This document shows positions 25,505 to 37,600 of a stretch of 64,000 nucleotides of DNA, one piece after another. The notes under the pieces were generated by a model that was not told where the DNA came from, ran no database searches, and worked only from the letters and a program-made list of their open reading frames with translations. Origin of the DNA: Tillus elongatus (Eukaryota; Arthropoda; Insecta; Coleoptera; Cleridae); contig OZ023265.1 in the NCBI GenBank assembly GCA_964006375.1, positions 114,941,358 to 115,005,357 on the forward strand. Direction: 5' to 3'. Positions within the stretch are counted from its first letter, which is position 1; every line of letters begins with the position of its first letter. Both the position numbers and the translations under genes were made by a program.

Positions 25505-25924
25505 TACGAAAATTCGCTAAAACAAAGTACAAAATTGGAGATCAAAAAGACAGTCATGTAAAACGTTGAGAATATCTGTGGTAGGAAATTATATAAAAAG
25601 CCAATAAATTAATTTAAAATTATAGACGTGTAAATCCCATCTGAAATTACCGCGGTTGGAGCCATTTAGTTAACAGTTAAAGTTTGCCTTTGTTCAGAAA
25701 CTGTTCGAGAGTCTGTTTAATTGCGAAGTTATGAAGGGAAAATTACTGTTTTACGCGACCGCGCTACGTTACCTACATTGTATATTAATGTAGCAATAAA
25801 ATAACACCAATATAAAGATTGCCTATTAACTTGCTCATTTCAAAATTATATTTAAATATTTTACCAATAATTTAATTTCTTAATTAACTATTTTACCACT
25901 ACTGCCCTGGCCAAAACCACGGTG

Positions 25925-26310
25925 AGCCATGAATTACATCACTTGCTAGCTACTACTAGTCCTCTACAGCCGAGACTTGCAACATGATATGTAACATGCT
26001 GGAGCAGTAATCATGAGAAGAGACAGACCGGTTTCGTTCTCGCTACTCGCCAATAAGTTGGGCCTAAACCAGGCATTATTCTCATAGCAGGTAGGTAATA
26101 ATTGTGTAGTAGTTGAGAATAACGGGGACGGAACCGTTCTATGTCTCATCTCATAATAACTGATCTAGCGTGGTACAAATGTCTCAGATATCGAGAAGAC
26201 CGGAGTGATGATGGCTAGCACGTGATGTAATTCAGCTCCCGCCGTGATATTAGTCAGGGAAGTAGTTGTTTGCGTTTGCTAGTTTCTTCCTATGGCTTCC
26301 TTCTTGTTGT
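25925..26310 (-). mobile_element. Diverged relative of the hammerhead array
   Basis: On the minus strand it contains AACGAAACCGGTCTGTC, matching the ribozyme's GAAAC-stem III-cleavage segment, but no good CUGANGA or stem II. It shares GGAGTGATG, CCGTGATATTAGTCAGGGAA and AGTAGTTGTTT (plus strand) with 46,866-47,070, so both belong to one subfamily. Confidence 0.6.
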
Positions 26311-26345
26311 ACTGTACGTGCCTAGGAGCTGCCGTGGAAACCTAG

Positions 26346-27060
26346 TCACAAACGTAGAAATGGCGTTTCGCGATATTCCTCGATACCAATACCCGCCTTA
26401 ATGCCGACTAATTGGGGCGTATGTATGACATATACTAATGACTCATAAATCGGACCAAATCCATATATAAGCAAAAGAACGATAATATAATTTGGAAAAA
26501 AACGTTTTTGCTCAAAGGTTATCCGTGACGTCGCTGTTTCGAATATTACGCCATTAATAACTTTTTCAAGGACACCCTTACTTTTAGCGAACTTTCGTAA
26601 AGAAAGCTTCGTTTTTAGAGGGGTTGCGACAATTTCTTCAAATGAGAGTAAATTATAGCCTCTGGAGCCCATATCCGAAGCAAGTTTCAGACTCTAATGT
26701 TTATATGTATACAGGTGGCGCATTTCTACGGTAAAGCTCAATATTAATGTTATTATTCACAATACAAAAAAAATGTGATTACAAAAATTATAGAAAAGCA
26801 CAGGCTGCACGTTCTACAATTATTTGTGATTATACAGAATGCCCCATATTTGCAAGACAAAGCAAACATACTTTTCTTAAATAGGCGAGCCTGTATGTCA
26901 CTTAATTTTTAAACCATTTTTTTTTAATTTTGAGTCTAATTTGTAGAAGTATACTTTTAGCTACATTCGCTTGTTTTAAAGATATTTTGAATTTTATTTT
27001 TAAAAAATTCACCTGCAGCTGGGAAATATTTCGTTCTCGGGTTGAACCGCGTCTAGAATT
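26346..27060. other. Unassigned region
   Basis: Contains chance open frames only (for example 26,346-26,672 minus). 26,715-26,890 may be a mariner-type end. No gene recognised. Confidence 0.35.
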
Positions 27061-27065
27061 TATTA

Positions 27066-27110
27066 AAACTCGACGTTTTGGCCTCTGTTTTGGAACCATT
27101 TTCAGGAGGT
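27066..27110 (-). ncRNA. Degenerate Penelope-type hammerhead relic
   Basis: Minus strand reads CCTGAAAATGGTTCC then GGCCAAAACGTCGAG: the CUGANGA core is CUGAAAA and GAAACGUC is AAAACGUC. Same arrangement as 50,541-50,575. Inactive as written. Confidence 0.5.
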
Positions 27111-27194
27111 TAAGGAAATAAGCTCTATGGCCCCAATCTACTTACTCCTCAAATCTCTCTGGAGGTCATCTCTAAGGTCTCACTGTATTCTCAA

Positions 27195-27679
27195 CTGAGC
27201 AAAAACTGTTAAATCTAATAAAAATTCTCAAGGATACGAAGCCCACGGAGTTTACGAAATTCCTTGTTCCGACTGCTCCCAAACCTATATAGGACCAACG
27301 AATAGATGTATCCGCAATAGACTATATGAGCAAATTTGATCCATCCGCATTGACCATGCGTTATATTTGTGACACAATTATGTCATACATATGACACAAA
27401 ATAGATTCCGACAATGCCAAGACAATGGTTTACAACTTCAAAACTAGAATTGTTTGCGAAGCCATCGAGGCCCAAAAACGTTCCGATGGTTTAAGTAAGA
27501 GAACCCATTAGATATCTTGATTACAAACACACAAAAAGACAATTAGCCAATAGACAATTCAACTTCCCCATTACCTGTCTCAACATATACCTCTAATCAT
27601 CCTAATCCTATAAGTACCTTTACGGTAGTACCTGAGTGAATTACACCGATGACGAGGCATATAGACGAAATGTTACAAG

Positions 27680-27680
<1 letters not shown>
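27195..27680 (+). pseudogene. Penelope-like element 3' part with GIY-YIG domain
   Basis: Translation around 27,236-27,330 reads GYEAHGVYEIPCSDCSQTYI then GPTNRCIRNRL, the GIY-YIG core with its zinc-binding cysteines (CSDC). Later frames give NAKTMVYN-like and AIEAQKRSDGL. Multiple stops. The 3' flank carries a degenerate hammerhead at 27,646. Confidence 0.85.
27646..27674 (+). ncRNA. Degenerate Penelope-type hammerhead
   Basis: CCGATGA in place of CTGATGA, a weak stem II (CG...CG) and CGAAATGTT. It lies downstream of, and in the same orientation as, the GIY-YIG domain, as expected for the terminal repeat of a Penelope-like element. Confidence 0.5.

Positions 27681-27681
<1 letters not shown>

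Positions 27682-27752
<71 letters not shown>
27682..27752. repeat. (AT)n microsatellite
   Basis: Pure AT dinucleotides directly after the Penelope remnant. Confidence 0.95.
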
Positions 27753-27756
<4 letters not shown>

Positions 27757-28060
27757 ATATAGTTCTCGACACTTCTACGCGACTCAGAGACTCCCGCTTA
27801 AGAACTGACTCAAAACAAAGACCCTAATATATGACGATTTAACAACTCACAGCTATACCACTTTCCACCCCTAAGAAGTTATGAGGGTTCAAAGTGACCC
27901 CAAAAATTAAGACAAAATAACGGCTGTAATTTTCAATATTTTATGTAAAAAATGTTGCTCTACTGCGCAGTATCCACTGAAAGTTGAGCTTGCACATGAA
28001 GTGTAAATTTTTTAAAGTTTTTTGTATTCTCTAAGTGATGCGTGTGAGAAATCAGTGAAG

Positions 28061-28063
<3 letters not shown>

Positions 28064-28145
<82 letters not shown>

Positions 28146-28148
28146 TAT
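28064..28148. repeat. (AT)n microsatellite
   Basis: AT run ending ACATATATATTT. No Helentron block on either side. Confidence 0.95.
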
Positions 28149-29499
28149 TTCTTTTATGTCTACTAGTAAATTGTTTCTATCCATTTTCTGTTTTTTAACA
28201 TTTATGTCAAATTAAAATGTTATTTTTGGTCTCGTACAAAATTTACGATTTCGGCAAAATATGGGCCGTTGAGAGAGATTTGTAGTTGGAAAAGTATTAC
28301 GGAGAGGTCAATATTTATTGTAAATGGAGGTATCGGGTGAAACATCAGAAAAAAGAAATTAAAGAGAAAATAAAATTTTTGGAATGTCAAAATTTTGAAG
28401 TTTTTGAATTTGGAGTGTTGTCGAGCAGTTTTGGATGCAACTATATTGAATAAACATGTTGTCTGTTTTAAGGCAATAATAGGCAATAATATTAACCGCT
28501 ATTTATTAGACTTCTGACAATATCATGAGTTACACTGTGTTATCAAGACCTTTGCAAAAACTTAAATAATTTACCCATCGATTCGTTTACGTTCTGAGTT
28601 AATTATAATTTATTCGAAGTCATCACTTTTGTATTATTTTATATGGTTTATGTATCATTGTTACTTTTTTGTGGATATTTATAATACAATTATAGTAATA
28701 AATAATTATTTAATCTACCTTTGTCACGTAATATATTGTAAAATAGAATGCAAAATTACAGTCGCTTCTGTTGTGGTGAACTGTTTTATTGTATTGTTGT
28801 ATGTCATAAACTATCAAAATTGTAATCATTAAACAATTGATTAATAGTCGATTATTATAACCGACAATAACGTTTGTTAAATGAGTTACTATATTAGATA
28901 ACATTTAAAGTTTTTCCTACAGCGAACCAGTCGCTAACTGTCATATTATGATATTTATCTCTGCAATCATCTTCAAATATCTCAAAAATTTTAGAGATTT
29001 TTCATATAGAAAATGCAAGTACCAATCGAAAGAGGATTGAAAGGTGCAATGAGTACCCGTATAAACTACAAAATGTTCTGTTTGAAATAAATGAGTTGGA
29101 CTTTGAATTTGACACATTTGACTCGATACCCTGTACAACTTTCACTAACCTCTACAAAGTGCGTTTATTTCGGTATAATTTGATATCGTCCATTTCAGAT
29201 CTGATCTCTCTAGATTAAAAACTAGGAAATATGGAACTAATTAAGTTTACATTTTTGAAAAAATCGAAATATCGCGCAAATGACCAAGTATGTGTAGAAA
29301 ATTAACTTTAGAAATTGACGCAACATTCAAAAATGCAATTATAAATGGTAAATACCATTTGAAACAAGCGAGTTGCTACCAACTTCCGGTAGACCTGGAG
29401 GTCGCATCTCAACGCGATTTTTCAATCGATATAACTTTGTGAGTATTTCCTGTACACAATTTTTCAGAAATTAACTACTTTTAGTTTTGCCTATATGTC
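28149..29499. other. AT-rich intergenic, no feature recognised
   Basis: No coding, tRNA or repeat signature that I can support. Confidence 0.4.
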
Positions 29500-30110
29500 T
29501 AATGCAATATGGAGTCTCACGTCTATATATTTCTTTATATCAAATTTTAAATGACTTAGGATTATGTAGGTCAAGAAGGGGTACAATTTAAAATTATTTT
29601 AAAATATGCAAGGTAGTCCAACAAAGTGTGATTCCTCAAAGTTATGTTTTTTATTAAGGAGCACAATGTATTTAATAACGATTTTGAACTCGACGGAAAA
29701 ATAAGGACCATATTCATGGAAGATCTTTATACCTATCTATTACCGTTTGTCAGATATCTTGATTTTTCGATGAATATAATGTTTTAGAAAAAAAAATTCA
29801 TCTTCCATGTAAGATAATATAGAAAGGAAAACTCACTGGCTTGCGACGACGGACTTGTTACTCCATCAACCACTATAGTCAATACTTTGCAATAATTTAC
29901 AGGATGTTAAAAAATTCAAGTTCAATTATTGACACATTCAAAGTAGATTATTTTGTTTATGTTAAATGGAACATCCTGTATTTTGTTGATCCACCTTATA
30001 AAAGAAGCAATTCCCTTCCATATGACACTAGGGTTTCCTTATCCAAGTACAATGGTTTCATGCTAATCATACTTTTATGATTATAAATGCCATTTTCACA
30101 TTTAACGAAA
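29500..30110 (+). repeat. Left long terminal inverted repeat of mariner-type element
   Basis: Uninterrupted arm. It includes GTTTATGTTAAATGGAACAT then CCTGTATTTTG, the empty version of the site where the right arm carries a SINE. Confidence 0.82.
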
Positions 30111-30439
30111 ATATACAAGGAATTAACAAATTTTATATCAAAACTCAGCCAACTGAATTAAACAATAAAAACAAATCAAAAGACCAATCGATAAAAACTA
30201 AAAAAGGTGCTCTATATGTTTGCCCTCTTGCTCTATACAAAGAGCAGTCCTATCTTAAAAATATTTTTTTACATTTCTCAGAATGTTTGGTGTAATGGAG
30301 GCAAAATTGTTTGCTATTCTTAATTTCCTATTTTCGGGCGTGGTAGGGAAGTAGTATATACAATATTTTTATGTAACCTTATTGGGGGGTATTAAGGCGT
30401 ATTAAGGGGTCAAATATGTAGACCTAGGGGGCGAATTGT

Positions 30440-30905
30440 GTTCACTCCCTCTGCCTATCTATCCCGAAAATGTATATTAAGATAGTTTGTTACTCCAATT
30501 GAAAAATGAGCAGGTGCCTATTGATAGTGCGGAACAAATGTTTGTTTCCTGTCTCATAATAATAAAGATTATGGCTATTTACTAGTCCATTCTTGTGGAA
30601 AGTAGATTCTCCAGTAAATAATACACAATTGAAAAAAGCAGGATCATCTTTGACATTATCGGGAACCGACAAGGAAAAATCACAATGCGTAGTAAAATCT
30701 ATTTGTTTTCATTAAGAATACGAGATATTTTCATTCGACTTAATCTTTTTTTATTGGATATTTTTATAGAGCTGGTGGTTGGGTTTTCCGTAACAAACAT
30801 TAGTAGTACCCGCAGCTTGTTCTCACTATCACCAGTAACTGGCTTAGTTTTGCCTAGTCTTTCGTATGCAACACTACCACTAACACTAAGCCTTTTCAAT
30901 AATTT
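30440..30905 (-). pseudogene. Mariner-type DDE transposase fragment
   Basis: Two minus-strand frames follow each other. 30,899-30,699 reads KPVTGDSENKLRVLLMFVTE and ISRILNEN (helix-turn-helix part). 30,672-30,490 reads DDPAFFNCVLFTGESTFHKN and GLVNSHNLYYYETGN, the DDE block. The usual SDEST-like motif is TGEST here, so the second catalytic aspartate is a glycine. The linking segment is lost. Non-functional. It belongs to the element whose long inverted repeats flank it. Confidence 0.85.
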
Positions 30906-31012
30906 GTGAAACTTCTGTTCTCCTGGATGTTCTCGATCGGAAAGTTTTTAGCATAGACTCTTGATGCCAAAAGACAACTTTCCATACATTCTCCAATGCA
31001 TAGTAACATGTC

Positions 31013-31565
31013 TATCCTCTGTTTTTTTTTAATATTTCAACAACACACCACAAGGGCTTACAGCCTAAATACCATCGTACCGTGGGTGTCGACAATGAGG
31101 AAAGAGGCAAGTCGTTAATTGTGTACTTGAAGGTTTGGAGGTTCGGAGCAGAAGAAAAAACATGCGCCGGCAAGCAATTCCACAACTCGGAAGTCCTCGG
31201 GACGAAAGAGCGGGCATAACAAGATGTTCTATGTCTGGTGACCTGGACAGTAAAAGGGTGCATTCGCTCTGTTCCCCCAGTAGATCTGTTAGGGGCAGCA
31301 GGTGGAGGAACTATGGAAGAAAGCTAAGGTATAGAGATTGGCTGGTGAAGAGTATTTGCGATCCACGACAACAGAAATGCTCCGGTTGGAGAGTAAATTT
31401 GCTGTCCAGGTACAGAGTTTTGGTGGTAGACCATAGGCCGCAAGTTTATTGAGCAGCGCTGCGTGCCAGACCTGATCGAATACTTTGGATATGTCTAGAG
31501 CGACAATCTGGGATTCACCGTGTAGTTCCATAGACTTTTCCAAGAATGGGTGACAAAGGAAAGGA
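31013..31565 (-). pseudogene. Jockey/CR1-type LINE copy with internal deletions
   Basis: Same family as 1,735-3,495. From the 5' side (31,543): SMELHGESQIVALDISKVFD, YGLPPKLCTWTANLLSNRSI, VVVD, then a direct jump to [12 protein letters not shown], skipping about 480 bases that include YADD. A second jump leads to the C-terminal tail HRTSCYARSFVPRTSELWN and the shared 3' end (poly-A-like run at 31,020). It is nested in the mariner-type element. Confidence 0.88.
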
Positions 31566-31734
31566 GATCTGCATTTCTTATTGAAGTGAGTACTGTTTCA
31601 TATTTGAATATTTTAACAGGAAAGATTCCCAACAACTTGATTATGACTGTTCAGACATTATGATGTGATTTTCATTTGAAAGATCTGTCAAAAAATGACT
31701 ATAGCGAACTAGAGTGTGCTTGAAAGATTCGTTT

Positions 31735-32550
31735 TAATGTGAAAATGCAATTTGCAATAATAGAAGTATAAATACATGAAGACCATTGCACTTGAGTGTA
31801 GGGAACTCCAGTGCCATGTGGAAGGGAATTACTTTTCCCATAAGATGAATTAACAAAATACAGGGTATTTTTAACAGGCCGAGTAGCTCAGTTCGTGAGG
31901 TGAGTAACTTCTAGAATCGGACTAGGAGGTCGCGGGTTCGAGTCATGTATTCAGACAGTCGGCCTTTTTCACTCGAATGTGGAAAGGCCGGTTTCTGATG
32001 ATTTATGGGTGGTGTTCTTTGTCTATGTATGTATGTAAGCTCCCCCTGTACAAGTCTAAGACTTCTGGATGCGGAGTTTGTCTACTGTAGTATGTTATCT
32101 TATGTTTCATTTAACATAAACAAGGTAATCTACTTTGAATGTGCCAATAATTGAACTTGCATTTTTCAACAACCTGTAACTTATTGCGAAGTATTGACTA
32201 CAGTAACTGATGGAGTAACAAGTCCATCGTCGCAGGCTAGTAAGTTTTTCTTTCCGTATTATTTAACATGGAAGATGATGTTTGATTTTTCATCCTCTTA
32301 TTCATCAAAAAATCAAGATATCTTACAAACGGTAATATAGGAATCCTTCACGAAAGTGGGTCTCGTTTTTCCGCCGAGTTCAAAATCGTTATCAAATACA
32401 TAGTGTTCTATAAGAAAAAAAAATAACTTTGATGTGTCACACTTTATTGGATTACCTTGTATATCTCAAAATAATTTTAAATTATAGCCCTTGTTGACCT
32501 ACTCCGTTATTTAAAATTTAATATAAAGAAATATATAGGCGTGAGACTCC

Positions 32551-32557
<7 letters not shown>
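31735..32557 (-). repeat. Right long terminal inverted repeat of mariner-type element
   Basis: Inverted copy of 29,500-30,110, interrupted by a SINE at about 31,873-32,106. Confidence 0.8.
31873..32106 (+). mobile_element. tRNA-derived SINE with filled/empty site pair
   Basis: Head GGCCGAGTAGCTCAGTTCGT has a box A, and GCGGGTTCGAGTC has a box B about 55 bases on. The body runs to TATGTTATCTTATG. The same spot in the left arm of the host transposon is empty. A different SINE family from the Gly-like one. Confidence 0.78.
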
Positions 32558-33072
<515 letters not shown>

Positions 33073-33985
33073 TTCTTTGGAAGATCGCATTCATGTAAGT
33101 GAGATAGGAGCAATACCACATGCTACCTGTTCAAGCCCCAGAAAGTTTGAATAAGGAAATCCCCATACCTCGACAACCAAGTACCTTCAATAGTGTCGAT
33201 TTTAGTTTAATGTATCTTGTTGCAATAAGATTTTTAATCTTCATCGTTAATCAGAAAACATGATACATATTTTCGTACTACTGCTTTTTCTTAGCTTTAC
33301 AGATAAACTTTTGACTAAAATTTATCACAAATTCCCAGATTTTTTAAACAGCGAACCTCAGTATTAGCTAAATATTGCTTCAGCGAAATATTTTTTTCTG
33401 TTCCTACAAAAATCTGTAAGCGTTATTTAAGCATATGTTTTATGTATATTTTTAAGCTTTTAACATTAACACATTAACGCAATATTTTAAGTCCGTATAT
33501 TTAGAGCTAATGAAGACAAAATACACACCCCTTCTTGTGATAGCGCACGTGTTTTGAATTGCAAGTTAACCGGGGATGATTTAAACACATCTGGCTTTCT
33601 GTATTTCCGGTGACTCTTGGATTCTACCATGCATAGGTGATTATTTATAAAAAGCTTTTGTTGTTTGGTCTACGCTAGTTTAACCGCTCGTCGTTTCGAA
33701 GAACTATCCATCACGTTATGGGTGGACGTCATTGTGAATAGCCGTTTGTTTACCTATTGAATAGATTGTTAGTTCTGGCAGAATGTGGAATGGACAGTAT
33801 GTTTAAATATGCAGACATAGGTTCCTTACGGGAATAGGTATTTATCGCCACTTAAAATGATTCTAATTAGGTACCATATCAAAAGTAAAACGACCAGAAG
33901 ATAACTAAGCAATATACATATATAAATCGGTTTATTATTTTTAAGTGTGATAAGTGTAATAGGTACATACACACGCACACACACA
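33073..33985. other. Intergenic, no feature recognised
   Basis: No supported gene or repeat. Confidence 0.4.
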
Positions 33986-34107
<122 letters not shown>

Positions 34108-34610
34108 AATAATATTTTTATTATTCATTTATTTGTTGAAAATCACACATATGTCAGTACAAGAAGGTCTTAGAACTTGTATAGTATTTAATGGCAAAAT
34201 TTAATAAGAATATCCCAAAATATATTTGACACCTTATTTCCAAAACATCAATCACTTCCAATTTTGACATATTAAATAACCTAACTTTCTTCATATCTTT
34301 TATCTTTTCCATCTTAATATAATAGCTAACGCTTGTATTTCAAAGTATTCTTGGTAATACCATTCGAGCTTCTGACCCTAGAGTATTTTTCCTTCACTCC
34401 ATTATTATATTAAATTTTATGATTTCGCTAGAGCCAAAGTGACAACCAAATTTCAATGGCAGTTTCTAATGTCTTCATGATAGTCCGAAGGCGATGTCGC
34501 CTAGTAACCCTAAATGTTTGCATCGGCAGCTTGGTTCATTTCATTTCAGATTCCGAACTTCCTCAATTCGGACAGCTTTGAGTGAATATTGGAACCTTTG
34601 ATGAGCACTG

Positions 34611-34721
34611 ATAAGTACAATTTGGAAAACCCAATTCATCACAGTACAGTTTTTAGACTGTGTCGAAAATCTGTATTGTGATGTATTGTGTGATGAATTG
34701 GGTTCTCCAAATTGTACTTAT
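34611..34721. repeat. 33-bp inverted repeat hairpin
   Basis: Arms 34,611-34,643 and 34,689-34,721 (ATAAGTACAATTTGGAAAAC start) match with a single mismatch around a 45-base loop. Could be a tiny foldback element or hairpin RNA. Confidence 0.85.
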
Positions 34722-34741
34722 CCGACACCTTTTCTAGAAAA

Positions 34742-35020
34742 TTACAACTTTGTCTACATCTTCTCTATTTTTCATTTCATGTCGCTTGGATTAAAATGTC
34801 AAAAATTGTCGGGTTGTGTTGAGAAATTTTGCTTTCCTTGTCTCATGCTTTATTAGTAAGCAGCTATCTTCTCTCACCTCTCCTAGCACATTTTTATTCC
34901 TCTTTCTATTGGAATACATTGTCTTTGTCAATCTTATCCCTGTAAACTTTTCAGAAGCTTCTATTCTATTCGTGTTCTGCTTAGTCAAGGTCCAGGTTCC
35001 ACTCCATATATATTGTAACA
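34742..35020 (-). pseudogene. RTE-like LINE, C-terminal fragment
   Basis: Minus strand reads YIWSGTWTLTKQNTNRIEAS then VLGEVREDSCLLI, matching the YGSETWTL...RRIEAFE..  region downstream of the reverse transcriptase in this group. It may belong with the RT piece at 37.2-37.6 kb, separated by later insertions. Confidence 0.7.
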
Positions 35021-36100
35021 CCCTACTTGATAAACCTCTTCCGCAGATGCAAAATAAAAATGTTTTTAGTGAGATAAGTAATTTGTTTATTAAATGCTTG
35101 TCTCTCAGCTTTTTGCTATATTAGCCACAACTTTTCAGTTATTTGCTACGTCGACCATTATCCGTAATAATATTTGCAAGGTATACGTTGGCCGTTCGCA
35201 GTCTGCATCCTCTGTAATCATTTTTTTATTTCTCATATTAGCGGTATGCCATCGACGCACCTTATTGAGTAAAAAACGTTGTCTATTTATTTTGATTGCT
35301 CTAGTCTATACATTCGGCCTAAGTATTGTATTTTTTTGTGAATAAATTGAACAAATGTGGCGACAATGGACATTTTTGCGGTATCAACATCTTTCCTTAT
35401 TTTAGCTTCAATTTTATATACGTTAATATCTAATATTGTACTGCAATTTTTGCATATATCGAGAATGATATGCCTGTCCCACCAATCCAATCCCCACTAG
35501 CACTTAAGTGATGGCAACTGAGATCGTAACTAAAAATATGTAGTTATAATCGCCACTAATTCTACGATTCTGTGGTGAAAATAACTTTGTATTAGCAGTG
35601 ACAATTACGTAAAATTTACCACTTATAACTACTTTAGCGGTACTCAACTTTTTAGTTACCTTCAAGGAATTAGGAACATCGTCATTACTCATAGAACGCC
35701 TCCTAAGTTCCGGTAACTTGAAGGTAACAAACAACAGTAGCAGAAAATATCATATGTTACTGAGATGCTTACCGCGACGTTGCCGGCCTCTTCATATTGC
35801 ATCTAATAGTTGTGAAACTTTGGTAATATATTCTGATGGCAGTCACATTTCCGCTACCTGAAGAAGTGAATGTTACTAATTGTGTCCACCATAAAGTAGT
35901 AGTAGCCTTTCAAATTCATCATAAAATATTTTTCATCCTACAGTCCCACTGATAGGCGATGATTGTTTCATCACAACAGTATTCGATGCGATGTTGTCTC
36001 TAGTAGAGTGAGTAATGTGTGTCGTCCAATAATAATGTCATGATGTTAATAAAAACAAGCCACTTGACCAACAAACAAAATTTTACAGACATTTTACAAT
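35021..36100. other. Intergenic, no feature recognised
   Basis: Possibly the interior of a broken LINE. No motif I can name. Confidence 0.35.
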
Positions 36101-36300
36101 ATTACTACTTGGTTCCGCAACGAGGTGGCGGCACGTGCCTCGTGCCTTATGTCTCACTTAGTGTTGGAAGGCTGGCTACCATAGACGTATTAATTTATAG
36201 GTGTATTTTCGCTGCGTATGCCGTACTGACGAGCTCTAATTAGAGCGAAACCGGTCTACTGTTCTAATTGTGGTGAGAATGCATCTAACCTTAAATGCTA
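36101..36300 (+). mobile_element. Retrozyme-like monomer fragment
   Basis: About 200 bases homologous to the array unit at 14 kb: CTACTTGGTTCCGCAACGAG, GGCGGCACGT, TAGGTGTATTTTCGCTG, then the hammerhead and GAGAATGCATCTAACCTT. A single copy, no tandem partner. Confidence 0.85.
36220..36262 (+). ncRNA. Type I hammerhead ribozyme with minimal stem III
   Basis: Stem I GCCGTA (36,220-36,225) with TACTGT (36,257-36,262), one mismatch. Core CTGACGA (36,226-36,232); stem II GCTCT AATT AGAGC, five perfect pairs (36,233-36,246); GAAA (36,247-36,250); stem III ACCGGT; predicted cleavage after C36,256. Core complete; stem I slightly weakened. Confidence 0.92.
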
Positions 36301-36889
36301 CAATATGTTAAAGGAAAGAAGAGGATGACAATGCATTTTATTGTAAAGATCAAGAACAAAATAATATGGTTTCTCAGATTTCACCATTGCAACAAATTAG
36401 AATATGGTATCAGTGTCACAAAATAAGCCACAGCGCGCTTACACATCTATTGAATGTAATCAAATTAAATAGTGTTAATTTACCAAACGATAGTAGAGCT
36501 TGATTAAAAACTGCAAGACCTGTTGATGTCGTTAGAATAAGAATTGAGGTGCCTTAAACAATGATATTTAAAACTTTTTGAACACAGCATTTTGTCGGTT
36601 TGAGAGATCCATAACACTACCACTGATTTTTAATGTAAGTGGTACAAAGCACAAAACAAGACGCATGTAAACAAAAATAACTGGTACCTAAAATTTTGTT
36701 AGGTTAAAATGGCAAGCAGAGCAGAGAATTTCAAAAACATCTTCTGTTTTCAGAAATAATAGAGTTGCAAGGAGAACTGTAAATAAAAAACCATTTGATA
36801 GATTAGGCCGATTACTGCAAAATAACTAGACACTATTGATTCATAGTCCCACTTGGTAGATTTTAATGGGAGTAACCTAAAAGTTCCGT

Positions 36890-37030
36890 ATTTTCGGTAT
36901 TCGCCCCCATATATATGTACGAAGGCGTTTAGCTGTCCGGGTTGTAACATATTTTATTTATTTTAGATTCTCCCCATTAACGTGGTGATTATTACACCAA
37001 ATATGTCGGGCGACGAGTAAGTAGGTAGTC
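36890..37030 (-). pseudogene. Penelope-like element, end of GIY-YIG domain
   Basis: TTAACGTGGTGATTATTACA and flanking GTTTAGCTGTCCG align with the Penelope ends at 41.0 and 61.25 kb (minus-strand protein around NNHH.D..N). Too short to translate with confidence on its own. Confidence 0.55.
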
Positions 37031-37214
37031 CCACGATAGTGGTTGTTACCGTTTCGCCACGTCGTAGCTACGTGAAGGGTACGGTGTTGGAACCTAGCTG
37101 GATAAGCTCCCAACACCACGCTGTAAGGTTGAAATAATTCCCAATTTCTGGTGGTTGCTCCGTGATAGGAACGTTCCCATAACCCAAAAACACTTAAAAA
37201 TTATCACGACCGAT

Positions 37215-37600
37215 TGTGCTAGGTGGGATCCAGCTCTTTTCATTATGTAATAGAAGTTTTTCAATTTACATTATCGAATGCTTTTTCCAGGTCCACAACA
37301 GCATTAAACGTATCTCTGTTTTCCTCAATCCTACTTTCTCCTGTTGTTTTAAGTGCCAGATCTAAATCCGAGCTAATTTTCGTCCAAACAACTCCTAGTT
37401 TTGTCTCTCTAATTCTATTTTTCTATGATTAAAAGAATATTTACCACATAACTCTCTACACTTAATATTGTCCTGTGCTGGTTGCATCTTTGCGCCTTTA
37501 TTGGTTTGGGAATATTAATACTTTTGATCTTCACAAACTCAATGGGCACTCCTTCCGCAATCACTTTTTCCTTTGAAACTTGTTAAGGATGTAATATTTT
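37215..37600 (-). pseudogene. RTE-like LINE reverse transcriptase fragment
   Basis: Minus strand frames read FVKIKSINIPKPIKAQRCNQ then HRTI, the usual 'IPIPKK..  QHRTISL' block, and VDLEKAFDNVNW, the palm motif. Frames are broken between them. Confidence 0.72.

Noticed and set aside
26346..26672. 108-residue minus-strand frame as a gene
   Set aside because: No recognisable motif, low-complexity hydrophobic stretch, no splice or neighbour support.
31994..32010. CTGATGA near 31,996 as a hammerhead core
   Set aside because: No stem II and no GAAA downstream; it is inside a SINE body.
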